DNA from: Rhizomys pruinosus
Taxonomy: Eukaryota > Chordata > Mammalia > Rodentia > Spalacidae
Length of the DNA stretch: 64,000 nt
Assembly: GCA_009823505.1 (NCBI GenBank)
Contig: VZQC01013859.1
Location: 1,907,959 to 1,971,958 of the forward strand
Direction: 5' to 3'
The notes under the pieces: model-generated
The model's database searches: none
The model's input: the letters and a program-made list of their open reading frames with translations, nothing else
What the model was told of the DNA's origin: nothing
In this document: piece by piece, positions 49,655 through 62,029 of the stretch
Layout: every line of letters starts with the position of its first letter
Numbering within the stretch: position 1 is the first letter of the stretch
Program-made: the position numbers and the translations under genes

Positions 49655-49801
49655 TTTTGGCCTTTTCGAGACAGGGTCTCCCTGTAAACCCAGCTGTCCT
49701 GGAACTCACTCTGTAGACCAGGCTGGCCTTGAACTCACAAAGATCCGCCTGCCTCTGCCTCCCGAGTGCTAGGATTAAAGGCGTGCGCCACCACACCCGG
49801 C
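49655..49801 (-). repeat. Young B1 SINE, reverse, with 14-bp target-site duplication
   Basis: Near-consensus, ending gccaccacacccggc. The direct repeats ctaaaatcattttt are at 49641-49654 and 49802-49815. Confidence 0.97.
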
Positions 49802-50034
49802 CTAAAATCATTTTTAAGATCATTAATAAGCCCATATACATGGCACGTTGCACTCATACCATGGTCTCCATTCAAAGTCCTTGAGTATTTGAAAGAAACA
49901 GTGCCTGTGTCAAGGCCAAATGACAAAAAGAATAATTTGTAGAATGATGTGTATCCCAGATGAAAGGCAAGCTGAATAACATTATTGTTATATTTCTGTT
50001 TATCTGCAAGCAACCATGTTGTTATAATATGAAT

Positions 50035-50300
50035 CTCTCAATGGGTTCTAGAATCCACCCACCAATTATTTTCAGACACTGCAATTACTGTATATGGGTG
50101 GAGTGTATGTATCCATATTTTAGAGTAATATAAAATTAATGGAGGAAAATGTGAATTCCTAAGCATAAAAAGAAAGACAGAAAGATGCAGGACAGTTATG
50201 GCAGAATACGTAATCTGGGGTGGGGTGGGATGGGGTGGCGGAAAGGGGAATATGCCTGAACTGAATTGAAAAATGATGTCTGAAATACACAAAACATCAG
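50035..50300 (+). mobile_element. L1 3' UTR fragment
   Basis: atattttagagtaatataaa is the complement-matched wording of the 3' UTR in the L1 at 7217-9345. It ends ctgaaatacacaaaacatca. Confidence 0.8.
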
Positions 50301-50404
50301 TTTTTTAAAAAGAAATGGATCTTTTTTATTTCATTTCACTTCATAATGGGTGGTGAAGAATTTTTTAAAGACCCTCTGTAATCATAACATTATTAGTAAA
50401 TATG

Positions 50405-50619
50405 GCAAATAAGGAAGGTAAGTTAGTACAGCCACTGTGGAAATCAACATGAAGGCTCCTCAGAAAACTGAAAGAGATATCTGTTATGGTGGCATAGGCC
50501 TTTAATACCAGCACTCAGGAGGTAGAAGCAGGCCTCCTGTGAGACTGAGCTCAGCCTGGTCTACAAAGTGAGTTCCAGCCAGCCAGGGCTACATAGTGAG
50601 ACCCTGGCTATTAAATAAA

Positions 50620-50675
<56 letters not shown>

Positions 50676-51160
50676 AAGAGAGAGAGAATATCACATGTTG
50701 GTCCAGCTATCCTACTCTTGTGTGTATATACCCAAAGGAATCAAAGTCTACCTACAATGGAGATAAAATACCTGCATATCTATGCTTCTCGTGGCATTAG
50801 TCACAATGGCCTTGTTTTAGAATGAGAGGAATGAAAGTAGGTATCTATCAACAGATGAGAAAGAAAATGTAGCAAATACCCACCATGTAGTTTTATTCAA
50901 CCACAAAGAAGAATGAAATGTATATTATTTATAGGAAAATGGAAATCATATTAAGCAAAATAAGCCAAACTCACACAAATATCATATTTTCTCTTATATG
51001 AAAAATCTGGGAGGAAACCCATGAAAGTAAAGGGGGTATTACAAGGAAAAGCAAAGAGGCTACCAGGAGGTGAGGTGGAGGAGAGAGGAGTTAGAGTGGT
51101 GGGGGAGATGAACACAGCACGTTATATGCAGGTATGAAAAATGTTACAGTAAAACCCATT
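50405..51160 (+). mobile_element. Old L1, ORF2 end and 3' UTR, split by a B1
   Basis: agccactgtggaaatcaaca and tcctactcttgtgtgtatat are ORF2 C-terminal wording. The G-rich part 51060-51115 fits a 3' UTR. A B1 (50481-50675) interrupts it. Confidence 0.75.
50481..50675 (+). repeat. B1 SINE with (AAAT)n tail, in an old L1
   Basis: B1 from tatggtggcataggccttta to gagaccctggct, then an AAAT microsatellite (50612-50675). Confidence 0.9.
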
Positions 51161-51163
51161 ATT

Positions 51164-51395
51164 GGGGCTGGAGAGATGGCCTAGCGGTTAAGAGTGCCTA
51201 CCGCTCTTACAGAGGACCCGGGTTCGATCCCCAGCACCCACATGGTGGCTGAGAACCGTCTTTAACTCCAATTCCTGGAGAACTCCAGTTCCAGGGGAAT
51301 CGGACACCCTCTTCTGACCTCCGTGGCATTGCACGACCCGGGTGCACAAACCTACATGCAGACAGTACATTCGTACACATACAAAAAAAAAGAAA
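51164..51395 (+). repeat. Young B2-like SINE with internal 17-bp duplication
   Basis: ggggctggagagatggccta to acattcgtacacatac. The duplicated units are at 51264-51280 and 51281-51297. Confidence 0.95.
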
Positions 51396-51424
51396 AAAAT
51401 GAAAAAAAATTATTTTGGGGGGTT

Positions 51425-52140
51425 TTGTTGTTTTTTTAAGCCAATTTTTATTGAAGCTTTGAAAGCCCATTATTTTGTACAATTAATATATTCTAATAAA
51501 AGAAAACGTACTAAATACAGTTCCAGTGTGAGTCACCATTTGCTCTCATTATTCTGGGCCTATTCCATCTTTTCAAAGGTAACAGGAAGTAAGTTCTCCT
51601 GGGAGTGTCCTGGCTGGCCCCAACCTTCACCATGTTACTGGTCTAGCGGCCTTCCTAGTCTTGCCTTAGATAAAGACCTACCCTGTGCAACTGGTATCAA
51701 CACAGAATCCTTTCCACAGATATATCCATTTATATCTTCACAGAAGAAAATAAATTACCACAAATACTGAATCAAAGCTAGGAGGTGAGTTTGAATTACT
51801 TTCCCAGATTAGACTGCAGATGTTGGCCAGTGTCCAAAAGTTTCAGCCCACCTTGGGCTGGGTGATGTTGTAGTCCTCTTAAGTGGTAGTTGATCTGCTT
51901 AATATAACAAGATTTTTTTCATATAAAAGTGATTTCATGCAGAGAGTCAGTGCTACCATCAGTCATAAATCAGAGGAATGAAAGGGGCACTTCCTAGTAA
52001 TAAGGAATTTTTCAAAAATATCCTTCCATGTTTTACATTAAGTTCGTTAATAAGAATCCTAAGCAGATGAATTCCCACACCATTCCAGGCCATAGAGGGC
52101 ATAGCTGTTCAGGCTTAAATATACATACAAATGTTTTGGT
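51425..52140. other. No gene or clear repeat
   Basis: Unique sequence. A reverse AATAAA at 51447-51452 next to a seven-T run is noted but not interpreted as a retrocopy. Confidence 0.4.
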
Positions 52141-52326
52141 GTTTTGTTTTGTTTTGTTTTGTCTTGTTTTGTTTTGTTTTGTTTTGAGACAGGTTCTCAC
52201 TTTGTAGCCCTGGCTGGCCTGGAACTCCCTCACTCTGTAGACCAGGCTGGCCTCAGTCTCACAGAGATCTACGTGCCTATGCCTCCTGGGTGCTGAGATT
52301 AAAGCATCCACCACCACCCCCAGCCT
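52141..52326 (-). repeat. B1 SINE, reverse, with (GTTTT)n tail
   Basis: A GTTTT microsatellite tail precedes gagacaggttctcactttgt. An inserted ctccctca is present. Confidence 0.92.
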
Positions 52327-52796
52327 TTTTATTTTAAAAGAAAAAAAAAAAATGAAGCTTCTATTTGGCTGCTAGTTAATATTTTACAAAACCCATTGGA
52401 CATATCCAAAAAAATGTATTTGTAAAACTCATGTATATGTAAATGAAATAAAAAGATTATTTCAAGGCGTCAACTCATTCCATTTATTACAAGTCTGGAC
52501 CTGTTGTTTTAACCTGTATCTTTTGCAATAATGTAACAAGTGTTTAACATTTTAAGGGTGACTTACAGCCTTCCATAAAGCAAAAAGCTGTCCCACATGA
52601 TGGTAACAGCTCAAACAGAGGCTAATTGCCATTTAAATAATCAATTGTATGACCTTCTGAAATGAATTTGAATTTTCCCCTCTCAGTTAGGTAAAATAAT
52701 ATTAAATACATATTAATTTTAATTGCTAGTCAAATTCTGTTAAATCAAAAAGAATAAACTAATAAGGATATTAATTATTGTAAAAATTTAGCCTTG
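52327..52796. other. No gene or clear repeat
   Basis: AT-rich unique DNA. Confidence 0.5.
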
Positions 52797-52939
52797 AGCT
52801 GGGCGTGGTGGCACATGCCTTTAATCCCAGCACTTGGGAGGCAGAGGCAGGTGAATCGCTGTGAGTTCAAGACCAGCCTGGTCTACATAGTGAGTTCCAG
52901 GGCAGCTGGAACTACAGGGAGACCCTGTCTCAAAAAGAG
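52797..52939 (+). repeat. B1 SINE
   Basis: Starts agctgggcgtggtggcacat and ends gaccctgtctcaaaaagag. Confidence 0.94.
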
Positions 52940-52989
52940 TTGTCTGGTACAACTAAAGTTATCAGGCTTGGCAGCACTGAGCCGTCAGG

Positions 52990-53225
52990 ACCAGGAGTTG
53001 TGGATCAGGCCTTTAATCACAGAAGGTGGCCCTCTCTATGAGACCTGCCTGGTCTATACAGTGATTTGCAGACCAGCTGGGTCTATAGGGAAAGGAAGGA
53101 AGAAAGGAAGGAAGGAAGGAAGGAAGGAAGGAAGGAAGGAAGGAAGGAAGGAAGGAAGGAAGGAAGGAAGGAAGGAAGGAAGGAAGGAAGGAAGGAAGGA
53201 AGGAAGGAAGGAAGGAAAGGGAAGG
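52990..53225 (+). repeat. Old B1 followed by a (GGAA)n microsatellite
   Basis: The B1 remnant (52990-53088: aggcctttaatcacagaagg, cctgcctggtctatacagtg) ends in about 32 GGAA units (53091-53222). Confidence 0.9.
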
Positions 53226-55069
53226 CTGTTTGGCATTCACAGTGAATCTGACTGAAATTTTATGAGTGTGTACTTTATTACCAGATAAAACAAAATGATT
53301 TTTTAAAGTGTCTGAACAAAAGGCCAAATTAAATACATCTGGTACAAATTATGGGGTTGTGTTGGGGTGGGTAGGAAATGTAAAGGGACCTGCTTCCTGA
53401 GGGTCTGGGCCCACTTCACTCTTCCTTGGGGAGGCCTGGCCCCTCGAAGTCAGGTGTGGCTCTTGTTTACCCAGATCCTGGGAGGCTGGAATGAGGAAGG
53501 GCCCTGGGCTGGGATTTCAGGTTGGCTGGTGTTTGTTCAGCACTCACTTTTTCTCAAGGATCTTTCATTTCAGGGCACTAAGTCCCTATAAGCCCGACTG
53601 TGGTAAAGTCTCCCCTCCCTACGTGGTTCAGTCCAGAACCGGGCTCAGACTGCCAGTCAGCACTGAGCTGCACACACCTTGCCAATAAGGAATGTGCTTC
53701 GAGGTCCCAGTGCTGGTAAACCGAAAGAAAACTGAAAAGTGCCGCCTGATAAAAACCTAGAGAAAGGCAAGGGTGCCTGCGTCGTGGGGGGGGGGGACCT
53801 GCAGCCTGCAGCACCTGGATTCTTCCCCTGTCACTGCCCGTGGATTCAGGGTTCTCAGTTTTCACCCCATCCTCATAGCCCGGAAGCTGGTAATTGCAAC
53901 TCATCCAGCAGGTCTCCTGGAGTACGTGGCAACTCACAGAAAAAGCACTTTATATAGACGGCATAACTGTTTGTAAAACTGTAAAGTCAAACTCTAATCT
54001 ACGTATTAGTTTTAAAGTAGAAGTGCTGACATCCCAAATAACTACACTTCCAATTCATATTCTTGGTCATACTGTGCAACATACACCCACAAGGAGACTT
54101 CAAGAGCACTGTTGCATTCTATTCTGCGTAGATGCTACAGTACGGCTGCCAAACTGATGCGGCCCGTCAGCCTTTAACACCTCTCCCTCCCTAACCCACA
54201 AACAGGCGTTCGCACTCTAGATAAAATCCGACTGTTTTAGTTTTGCCAATAAGCATCTACACCTTGATGGCAGAGATTCACTTCGCTTCAAATCCACTCT
54301 TTCCTCTCGTTTTATCTCCCCCTTCCCTTGCAGCTCCCTCCTGCACTTCAAAGCAGCTTTGCGGTTCCCTTGAAGAAAATCAATGGTGGATGAAAAGCAG
54401 CTGCAGTTTATCTCCACCGGCTGAAGGTCACCCTGCCCAGGACACACAGAGCAGTGGGAAAGAGGAGTGAGAGCAGGGGGGGAGGTAGCATAGAGCAGGA
54501 GGGGGTGAATCAGGGCAAGGGGAAGATGAGTTGAGGTGAGTTAGAGCCCTCGGGCCTGCAGTGTGCACTGCCTGGTCCTGTATACAGAGGCTGAGCCACT
54601 GTAACAACCCCTACTCTGTGAAGGAGCAGGGAAATGTGTCAGGCGATGGAGACAGTTTGGGTAGAATTATGTGGTACTAAAACCACAGGTCCAAAAGTCC
54701 TTCCTGCCGGGCACTCTTCCTGCCACCGAGCTCCTACTTGAAATTCATACAGTGGAGATGATAGAAAGTGGAAAGTAATGCCAGCCTGTGCCCTGCTCAG
54801 TGACTGCTGCTCCTCAGTTCAGAGTTTTCATGCTAGATTAAAAACTCACAGTTTAGACCTAAGACCACCATAGTATCTTGTCTGTTCTGGGCCAGAACCT
54901 CATGATCGGAATCCTGTTTTCTACTTTACTGCATTGGTATTAGAACTAAAGCAAAAGCAATAAACTTGATGTTTGCATACAAAAGAAAGAAAAATAGTTA
55001 TAGGGCACCTGGTTTAATCTGCCACTTGGAATAGAAGAGGACAGAACTTTGTAAAGGTTAATGAATGCT
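53226..55069. other. Intergenic unique DNA, no supported gene
   Basis: Locally GC-richer around 53340-53830, with a run of ten G (53787-53796). Open frames here have no recognisable domain or splice context. No CpG-island density is visible. Confidence 0.5.
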
Positions 55070-55355
55070 TAGCCCTAAATAGGACTCAGTACCAGTGCTC
55101 TGTCTCCCAAGGCCCGGGGATCATGGTGGAGGAGGGACAGAAAGATTGCGAGAGCCAGAGGTACCTGTGGGTGAAGGGGGAGAAGTGGGGAAGAGGCCCC
55201 AGCCCCAACCGGGGAACAACTGACGGTGACAGGGAGTGGCGAGAGTCCATTGTCGTTACATAAAACACTGCTGGGGGAGTAGTAAGTGGAAGCGTTCTGA
55301 ATATGATCAAAATATTTTGTATGAAATCCTCAAAAGTTCAATTTAAAAAGCTAAA
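55070..55355 (+). mobile_element. L1 3' UTR fragment
   Basis: aaggcccggggatcatggtg, gagagccagaggtacctgtg and the end tttgtatgaaatcctcaaaa are the last part of a rodent L1 3' UTR. Confidence 0.65.
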
Positions 55356-56906
55356 TGTAATCCCACCATCAGGAAGGGTAGCCAGCAAATGTTCTGGAAG
55401 AAGACCAGATTATTGTGCCCCCCTACACACACACACACTCACACACACACCTTTTGTCAGAAGCAAGGAAATGGGGCATTGAAACCAAAGCTCTCTGTCC
55501 TGTGTCTAGCTCTGTTTGAAGGCAACATGGGAAGCATTTCATTTGGGTGGTTTCCTGCAGAAACCAGTACACAGCTACAAAAGTGGGCTTGATTATTTAG
55601 CAACTGAATGAAGATAAGCACTGTCTTAATATAGAACTGATTTCAAAGTATTAGATCTCCAGTGCAGCCTGGGACATGTGTTCCTGACTGAGGCAAGGAA
55701 ACGTGGTCCCTGTTGTAAAGGCGTCACAGGAATTAGAAAACGGACTGATGGCGTAAGTGTGTGGTGAAGACCAGGGGCAACTTGTGCCCGGCTTTTGAGG
55801 TCTCTTGGAGCATTATGACCATGGGCAAGATGCTCTGTCTCCTTCAGCCTCAGTTTTCTTACCTGTTAAATGAGGCTGATTAATGCCTGCTTTGCAGGCT
55901 TGATATGAAAACAAAGAAAGAAAATGGTCAGGAGCGAATGGTAGAAAGCATATTTAAAAAGAGGGAGCTATTTTTGTGTTCTGTACCACTGACTTCCCAG
56001 AGGAAAGCTTTTCACCTAATTATTGGCTCACCCTCAAAAGCACAGCAAATCTCATAACTTCTCCATGCTTTGGGTCTTTTTCCACCCATTAAGTGGGGAG
56101 TCAAATAGCCAAAGAGGCAAAGTGAGGGCTCTCAGTGGGCACGATGAAGAGCCAGCAAGGAAGAAGGAAACTGGGCCCTTCCTTTTAGATGCTAGCCCTA
56201 AAAGCAGGCCGGCCATGGGGAAGAGCCACAGGGTGGGCACCGCTCAGTCCTGCGGGATTCTTGCTGAGTGTTTGGGAAATGACACCTCATTGCTGGGGTT
56301 ATTTGCCAGATATCCTGACAGCTACCAGGCCCCAGCCAGCTGCCACAGCTCCCCTACTCTCTATGAAACATTCTGCCCTACCACCGCAAACAGCCATGGG
56401 ATTCTAGTCCTGACCACTTCATTGGAAAGATCCTGATTTGGATCCGCTGTGGAGGATTGCCAGCTGAAATCCCTTTCGGTCTCTGCCTGCTGTCAACACG
56501 TTCTGCTCTGTCTCAGAAGCGCATTTTGTCCTTCACGTGCATCTGTTTCCTACAGGCCAGAGTCAGCCCTTCTGCAGGTGCTGACAGTGTCTTCCCAGGA
56601 ACCTCAGCCTCAGGGAGAATTTTGTCTTAATGCAAAAATGGTAAATAATTTTGATGCCAATAAGTCCAAAAGCACCATGAAAATTCTTCTCCTACTACTT
56701 AGTTATTGATATTAGTAATAAGTTAATTATTTTAACTATCAGAATTTATGGGCTCAAATAATAGAGAAAAATATTTTTACTTTATTTTACTTAGCAATAG
56801 TAGCAATCTTTGGACTTCCGTTCTGAAAGGAACTTAATCTCATCACCTAGAGCAAAACAAGAACAAGTTTTTCATTTTCTTACTTTTAAAATTTTATTTA
56901 TTGTTG
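55356..56906. other. Intergenic unique DNA, no supported gene
   Basis: A short (AC)n run at 55424-55450. An open frame of 137 codons at 56023-56436 has no recognisable motif. Confidence 0.5.
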
Positions 56907-57140
56907 GAGCTGGAGAGAATGGCCTAGTGGTTAAGAGCACCTACAGCTCTTGCAGAGGATCCGGGTTCAATTCACAGCACCCACATGGAGGCTGAGAACT
57001 GTCTTTAACTCCAGTTCCAGGGGAATCTGACACCCTCTTCTGACCTCCGCGGCATTGCATGACACGGGTGCATAAACCTACATACAGACAGTACATTCAT
57101 ACACATAAAAATAAATAAAATAAAATAAAAAATAATAAAA
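56907..57140 (+). repeat. B2-like SINE without the internal duplication
   Basis: gagctggagagaatggccta to cattcatacacataaaaata plus AT-rich tail. Confidence 0.93.
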
Positions 57141-57178
57141 TAAATTTTAAATTATTTTTTTAACTTATTTTTATTTAT

Positions 57179-57420
57179 CTTTTTTTCACATAAATTTATT
57201 TTTATTTTTTTAACAAATCTAGACCCGTGTTCCCACCCATTCCCCCACTCCACCAGAGCTCATGCATTCTGCCAAACATGCTTTTCATCTCTTTCTCAGT
57301 CTTTCTCAATATTCTCCAAGAGGAAGTTGACTGTTTTGAGCAGAAGTTCACTGTTTCAGTCAGTTCTTTGATGCAGTCCTTTCTGTTGTTGTTGTTGTTG
57401 TTTCCAATACGCATCATGCC
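57179..57420 (-). mobile_element. L1 3' UTR fragment, reverse
   Basis: Same wording as the 3' UTRs at 7230-7470 and 21440-21690: agagctcatgcattctgcca, ctctttctcagtctttctc, and a (GTT)n run. Confidence 0.88.
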
Positions 57421-57485
57421 CAACTGCTTTCGACAAAAGCTCAGGGATGCATATTGGGCGTGATGTATTTATCATTTTTATTTAT

Positions 57486-57620
57486 CACTCTGGGGCATTG
57501 GATCTTCTGGAACTGGAGTTATAGATGGTTGTTAGCCACCATGTAAATTCTGGGATTTGAGCCCAGGTCCTCTGCAAGAGCAGCCAGTGTTCTTAACCAC
57601 TGAGCCATCTCTCCTCCAGC
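57486..57620 (-). repeat. B3-type SINE, reverse, 3'-truncated
   Basis: Only the tRNA-like half and part of the body remain, ending gagccatctctcctccagcc. Confidence 0.88.
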
Positions 57621-60209
57621 CTCAGGATTTTATTTTCAAAACTACTCTAAACATGCCTGCCATTGCAAACACTTTAAATAAAGTTGGAGTTAAAATTTAG
57701 TGGGCTAGTTGTTTATCTGTATTGTTGCTCCAGACCCTTAAAGACAAATGCAAATGGTATTTGATTATTTGGAAATGCTGATTCCCTGAGAATGCTGCTG
57801 GGTATTTTTTTAATGCACTTGGCATGGTTGGAAGAACAGCAAGTGCACATTCTGCACGGATGGGTTACTATACTGCGGCATGCAGTGGAAAATAATATGC
57901 ATGGGTTTTGTGATTATGTGTGGTTCACAGGGTTACAGTGAAGATGAATGCTTTTAAGGCACTGATGACAGTAATTTCCACAGAAGAAAGAATAAAGAAG
58001 CAACTCTAACTATTAACACTATGAACCCTCATGCCTGGGCTGAGCTGCTTCTCAATTTTTCTGTCATCAAAATACAAGCCATGGTGGCATACCTTGGCTT
58101 ATACAGGAAATTTTCTTTATTCAGTATCTCCATGGCAGGATGGACTAGGAATTCAAGCAAAGTAGAGAGGGTGCCAGAAGTGGCCTTGAAAAGTTAGGGA
58201 ACAGAGACAAGGGAACCAGTGTAGCCAGAGCAGAAAGCATGCCATGCGTTGTAATGGGTGGGGAGACTCACTGAAACCTGATGAGGATTAGTAGTTTAGC
58301 TGTGATCCACACAGAAGGGCACTGCAGGTAGAGGAGAGGATTGTAGCAGCTTAGAGAACAGAAATGCACTGGGGAAAGTATGACACAGCAAGCTGCCTGC
58401 TCTGGACTATGCAAGACACAGGCCTTCTGCCAATGAATGTAGGAATTTGAGCTTGCAGATACCTGGATTTGGGTGAAGAGAGGGCACAGGCTCAAACTGG
58501 GCAGATCCCCGTTCCCTAAGGCCAGTAAAGGACTGGGGTAAGTGGCAGGGACAGACCGAAGCACAGAACCGGAACTACAGCAAGAGCCACTGGAGGGTTC
58601 TGAGAAACAGTGTGGTGTGGGCCACTGGAGATGTGAGCCCTAGCAGAAGAGAAGATGATTGACAGAAGAGCAAGGAGCTAGGGCAGAGAAGGCAACAAGC
58701 AACTGCCATGCTGGGTCAGGGTGCCTGATGACCAGAGGGTCTGGAACTCAAAGAAGAGGAGCCAGGCAGGCATCTTCCACACATGGATCCACACACAGCC
58801 ACATTTTTAAATGCACAGAAAAGAAAACAAAGAAATCTGGTTGGCTCCCTAGCTCCAAGCTGAGTCAGGAAGCTTCAGGGACTGTGATACAGAGTAGAAG
58901 GAAGCGGCAGACAGATTCTATTCCATATAGAAACCCACATGGAATTGCCCAGACTGCAACTGGATAAAGGCCCAAGGGCTTGGAGGGGCAATCTTGGAGG
59001 AGCATCCAAGTGGGAGGAAGGGCTCAGCACTTTAGGAGAGCCCAAGTATATGGGTACAAAGAGACTGGCTGGAGAGGACAGGAGACAAGAGTCTAAGAGA
59101 AGTTCCCAACAACACCAGAAAGGGAGAGGAAAGAGACCAGCGGGTTGATGAAGAACCAAGAGATCCATGCTCCAGGGCTAGACTTTAGTTGAAGCAGGGT
59201 GGGAATAGAAAAACGCGGCAGAGAGCCTAAGTCTTGTAAGAGATTAAGAAGTGTTGTTTGTTTGTTTGCTTGTCTGTTTTAAAATCAACTTGAATGTCGG
59301 CTCCTCTTGAAGACTTCTTGTCTATTGTTCAGCAAAGGCTGAAGAGAAAGTGGAAGCCATGGAGAGGCTTTATGGGTAAGGAAAGGCTTTTTGTTGTTAT
59401 TTGTTAGCTTTAGGAAGAGACTCGTATGTTTTTGTGGCTGGTAGAACAAAGCTCTTGGAACAGAGTAAGAGGAAGGATGGGAGTTAGGATCTGGCCAGTG
59501 GTGTCAAGGGAGAGAAAGGCAGGTTCTGTGGGAGGAGCATAAAAGGGGAGAAATGCATACCTGGGCAACAAGGCGAGGTGGGGAAGCAGAACCTGAGTCT
59601 GTGCTGTCTCTGCGCATTGAGGAGTCGGGAGGCTGAGGCTGCTTAAAGGGGACAGTGAGGACTGAAGACGGGCATTACCTGCCCAGGAATGGGATTGAAT
59701 TCCCTTTCTGGGACTGGCTAGAAAGCAGGTGTTGTGAGAACAAGATGCTCCTGACTTGTCGCTTGGGAATCCACAGCCCCTGGAATAGAGCTCAACACAT
59801 GAATTCACACAGACGTAGAAAGTACTCCTCTGTGCTCCATAATGGTGGACCCAGCCAACTGGCATTGAAGGCTCTTTTTTGAACGGCTCTTTTTTTTTTT
59901 TTTTAAGGCATTAGTTTCTTCGCTTCCTGCTTAAAGCTCCAGATCAGCTGTACTGAAGACTCTGACAGCTAGGAATATCAAATTTAACAAATAAAAATGC
60001 AGTGTTCCTAGTTAAACTTGAATTTCAGGTAAACTATGCATTTTTAAATATATGTCCAAAATATTGCATGATGCCTATTTTTATACTAAAAAAAAATTGT
60101 TGTTTTTCAGATATTTGAATCTGACTGGGCCTCCTGGAGGATATCTGACAACCTATTCCCAGTAGATCTGTTCTAAGGGGCACAGATGCAGTTGGGATTT
60201 GATTGGTTG
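57621..60209. other. Intergenic unique DNA, no supported gene
   Basis: No recognised repeat and no exon I can support. Open frames on both strands (such as 59410-59865, complement) show no domain. Confidence 0.5.
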
Positions 60210-60412
60210 GTATTTTATGTGTAGATGAGTGCTTTGCCTGCTTGCATGTAAGTGCAACATGTCATGCATTGCCTGCAGAAGAAGGCATCAGAGCCCCCTG
60301 GAACTGGAGTAAAAGACAGTTGTGAGCCTCCATGTGGGTGCTGGGAACCAAACCTGGGTCCTCTGGAAGAGCATTCAGTGCTCTTAAACTGCTGAGCCAT
60401 TTCTCCAGCCCC
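60210..60412 (-). repeat. B3-type SINE, reverse
   Basis: Ends gagccatttctccagcccc. Confidence 0.9.
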
Positions 60413-61106
60413 AAATTGGGAGACTTCAAGAACTAGGGATGTCATGCAGTATTTCCCAGAAAAGGACAGTGCTCCCATATAGCAGTACTTCTATAAGGTA
60501 TTCTGCAAGGGAGAAAAGAGGTGTCTTCCACAGCTTTTCTGGAAGATTCTTAAGACATGCCATACAAGAGCTTGCAGGGCTCTTATCATGAGGACCAACT
60601 CATTTCATTCACACCTAACAGCTCCCTAGTGCTGGCGCTCCGCCAGGCTCTCTAGAATGGCTGGAGGAAATCTTCAGGAACTCTGAGCTGACCCCATGTG
60701 GCCACGCCTCTACTCTTTGGGCCTCTGTTTCTCATCTCTATGTTGGAGGGGTTGAATGTGATTCCCATGAAGGTTCCAGGAATTTAAGGCATCTAGAGTC
60801 TCAGTGGCCACATGCTTTCTTCCCCCAGAACTCCGCTTTATCCTTTACCTCTGCCTAGAGGCGCTTCAAGCCACACTCACAAGTCGGAACAAACCAAAGG
60901 CTCAAACCTCAATGAACTGCCTCTGAAAGGCTGGCTTTTCCATCCTGTTTCGACTTTGAATAGTCTTAGCCCCAGCAGATTGCTGTGGCAATGACTACTG
61001 CAATTCCTGGGACACAATAATAACCAGCAGTGATTCAACAGCCCAGGTGATGGCAGGTCTTCTTTGTGCTTCTCTTATGGCAAAGCAGACAAATGTATGA
61101 GCACAA
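60413..61106. other. No gene or clear repeat
   Basis: Unique intergenic DNA. Confidence 0.5.
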
Positions 61107-61349
61107 AAGATGGCCTAGCGGTTAAGAGCGCCGACCGCTCTTACAGAGGACCCGGGTTCGATCCCCAGCACCCATACAGCGGCCGAGAACCATCTGAAAC
61201 TCCAATTCCAGGAGAACTCCAGTTCCAGGGGAATCCGACACCCTCTTCTGACCTCCACGGCATTGCATGACACGGGTGCACAGACTTGCATGCAGACAGT
61301 ACATTCATACACATACAGAAATAAATAAAAAGAAATAAATAAAAAAAAG
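61107..61349 (+). repeat. Young B2-like SINE, slightly 5'-truncated, with internal duplication
   Basis: Begins at agatggcctagcggttaaga, lacking the first gggctggag. The duplicated units are at 61198-61214 and 61215-61231. CpG-rich. Confidence 0.95.
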
Positions 61350-61825
61350 CACGTGTGTCTGAGAACGGTGGCCCTCAGCATATCTACTGGTATCTCCAAC
61401 CTGCAGCACGCTGAGTTGCTATCTCTCACAGCCATCTCTAACACTTTAGACTTCCGGAAGGGCCATTTCTCCAAGTCTACTTAACCCACAAAGGAGCTAC
61501 AGTTCCACCACGGCTCCTCACAGGCTGACCATGGGAGGACATCCATGATGTTCCTTCCACCCTTGTCACCCCCTGGCTCACAGCCCTCTTAGCACATTCC
61601 AGGCTTCCCATCATCAACAGTTTGGCCAGGCACCCACAGAAAGAGAATATTCTAGCTCCAAAATATAATTTCTGTAGCCAGACAGAAGGTCCACAAATAG
61701 TCATTCTTCAACATTTGAGGGAGACCCACCCTTACAACCAAAATTGTGTTGACCAACAATTCATATGTAGAAATTTGCTAGTTTACAGTTCCTGAGTTAA
61801 AGCTGCCATTGCCTGAATGCCAGCA
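61350..61825. other. No gene or clear repeat
   Basis: Unique intergenic DNA. Confidence 0.5.
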
Positions 61826-61840
61826 AGAAATTCTCCTTTT

Positions 61841-62014
61841 AGCCGGGCGTGGTGGCACACGCCTTTAATCCTAGCACTCGGGAGGCAGAGGCAAGCACTC
61901 GGGAGGCAGAGGCAGGCGGATCTTTGTGAGTTCAAGGCCAGCCTGGTCTACAGAGTGAGTTCCAGGACAGCCGGGGCTACAGCGAGACCCTGTCTCGAAA
62001 AGACCAAAAAAAAG
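61841..62014 (+). repeat. Young B1 SINE with a 20-bp internal duplication and 15-bp target-site duplication
   Basis: The segment gcactcgggaggcagaggca occurs twice in tandem (about 61875-61914). The flanks agaaattctcctttt (61826-61840) and agaaatgtctccttt (62015-62029) form the duplication with small differences. Confidence 0.96.
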
Positions 62015-62029
62015 AGAAATGTCTCCTTT

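Noticed and set aside
51425..51850. Possible reverse processed pseudogene with AATAAA (51447-51452) and poly(T)
   Set aside because: The T-run is only seven bases, it lies too close to the hexamer, no coding frame is recognised and no duplication is visible.
53013..53327. Repetitive FLPS open frame
   Set aside because: Translation of the GGAA microsatellite.
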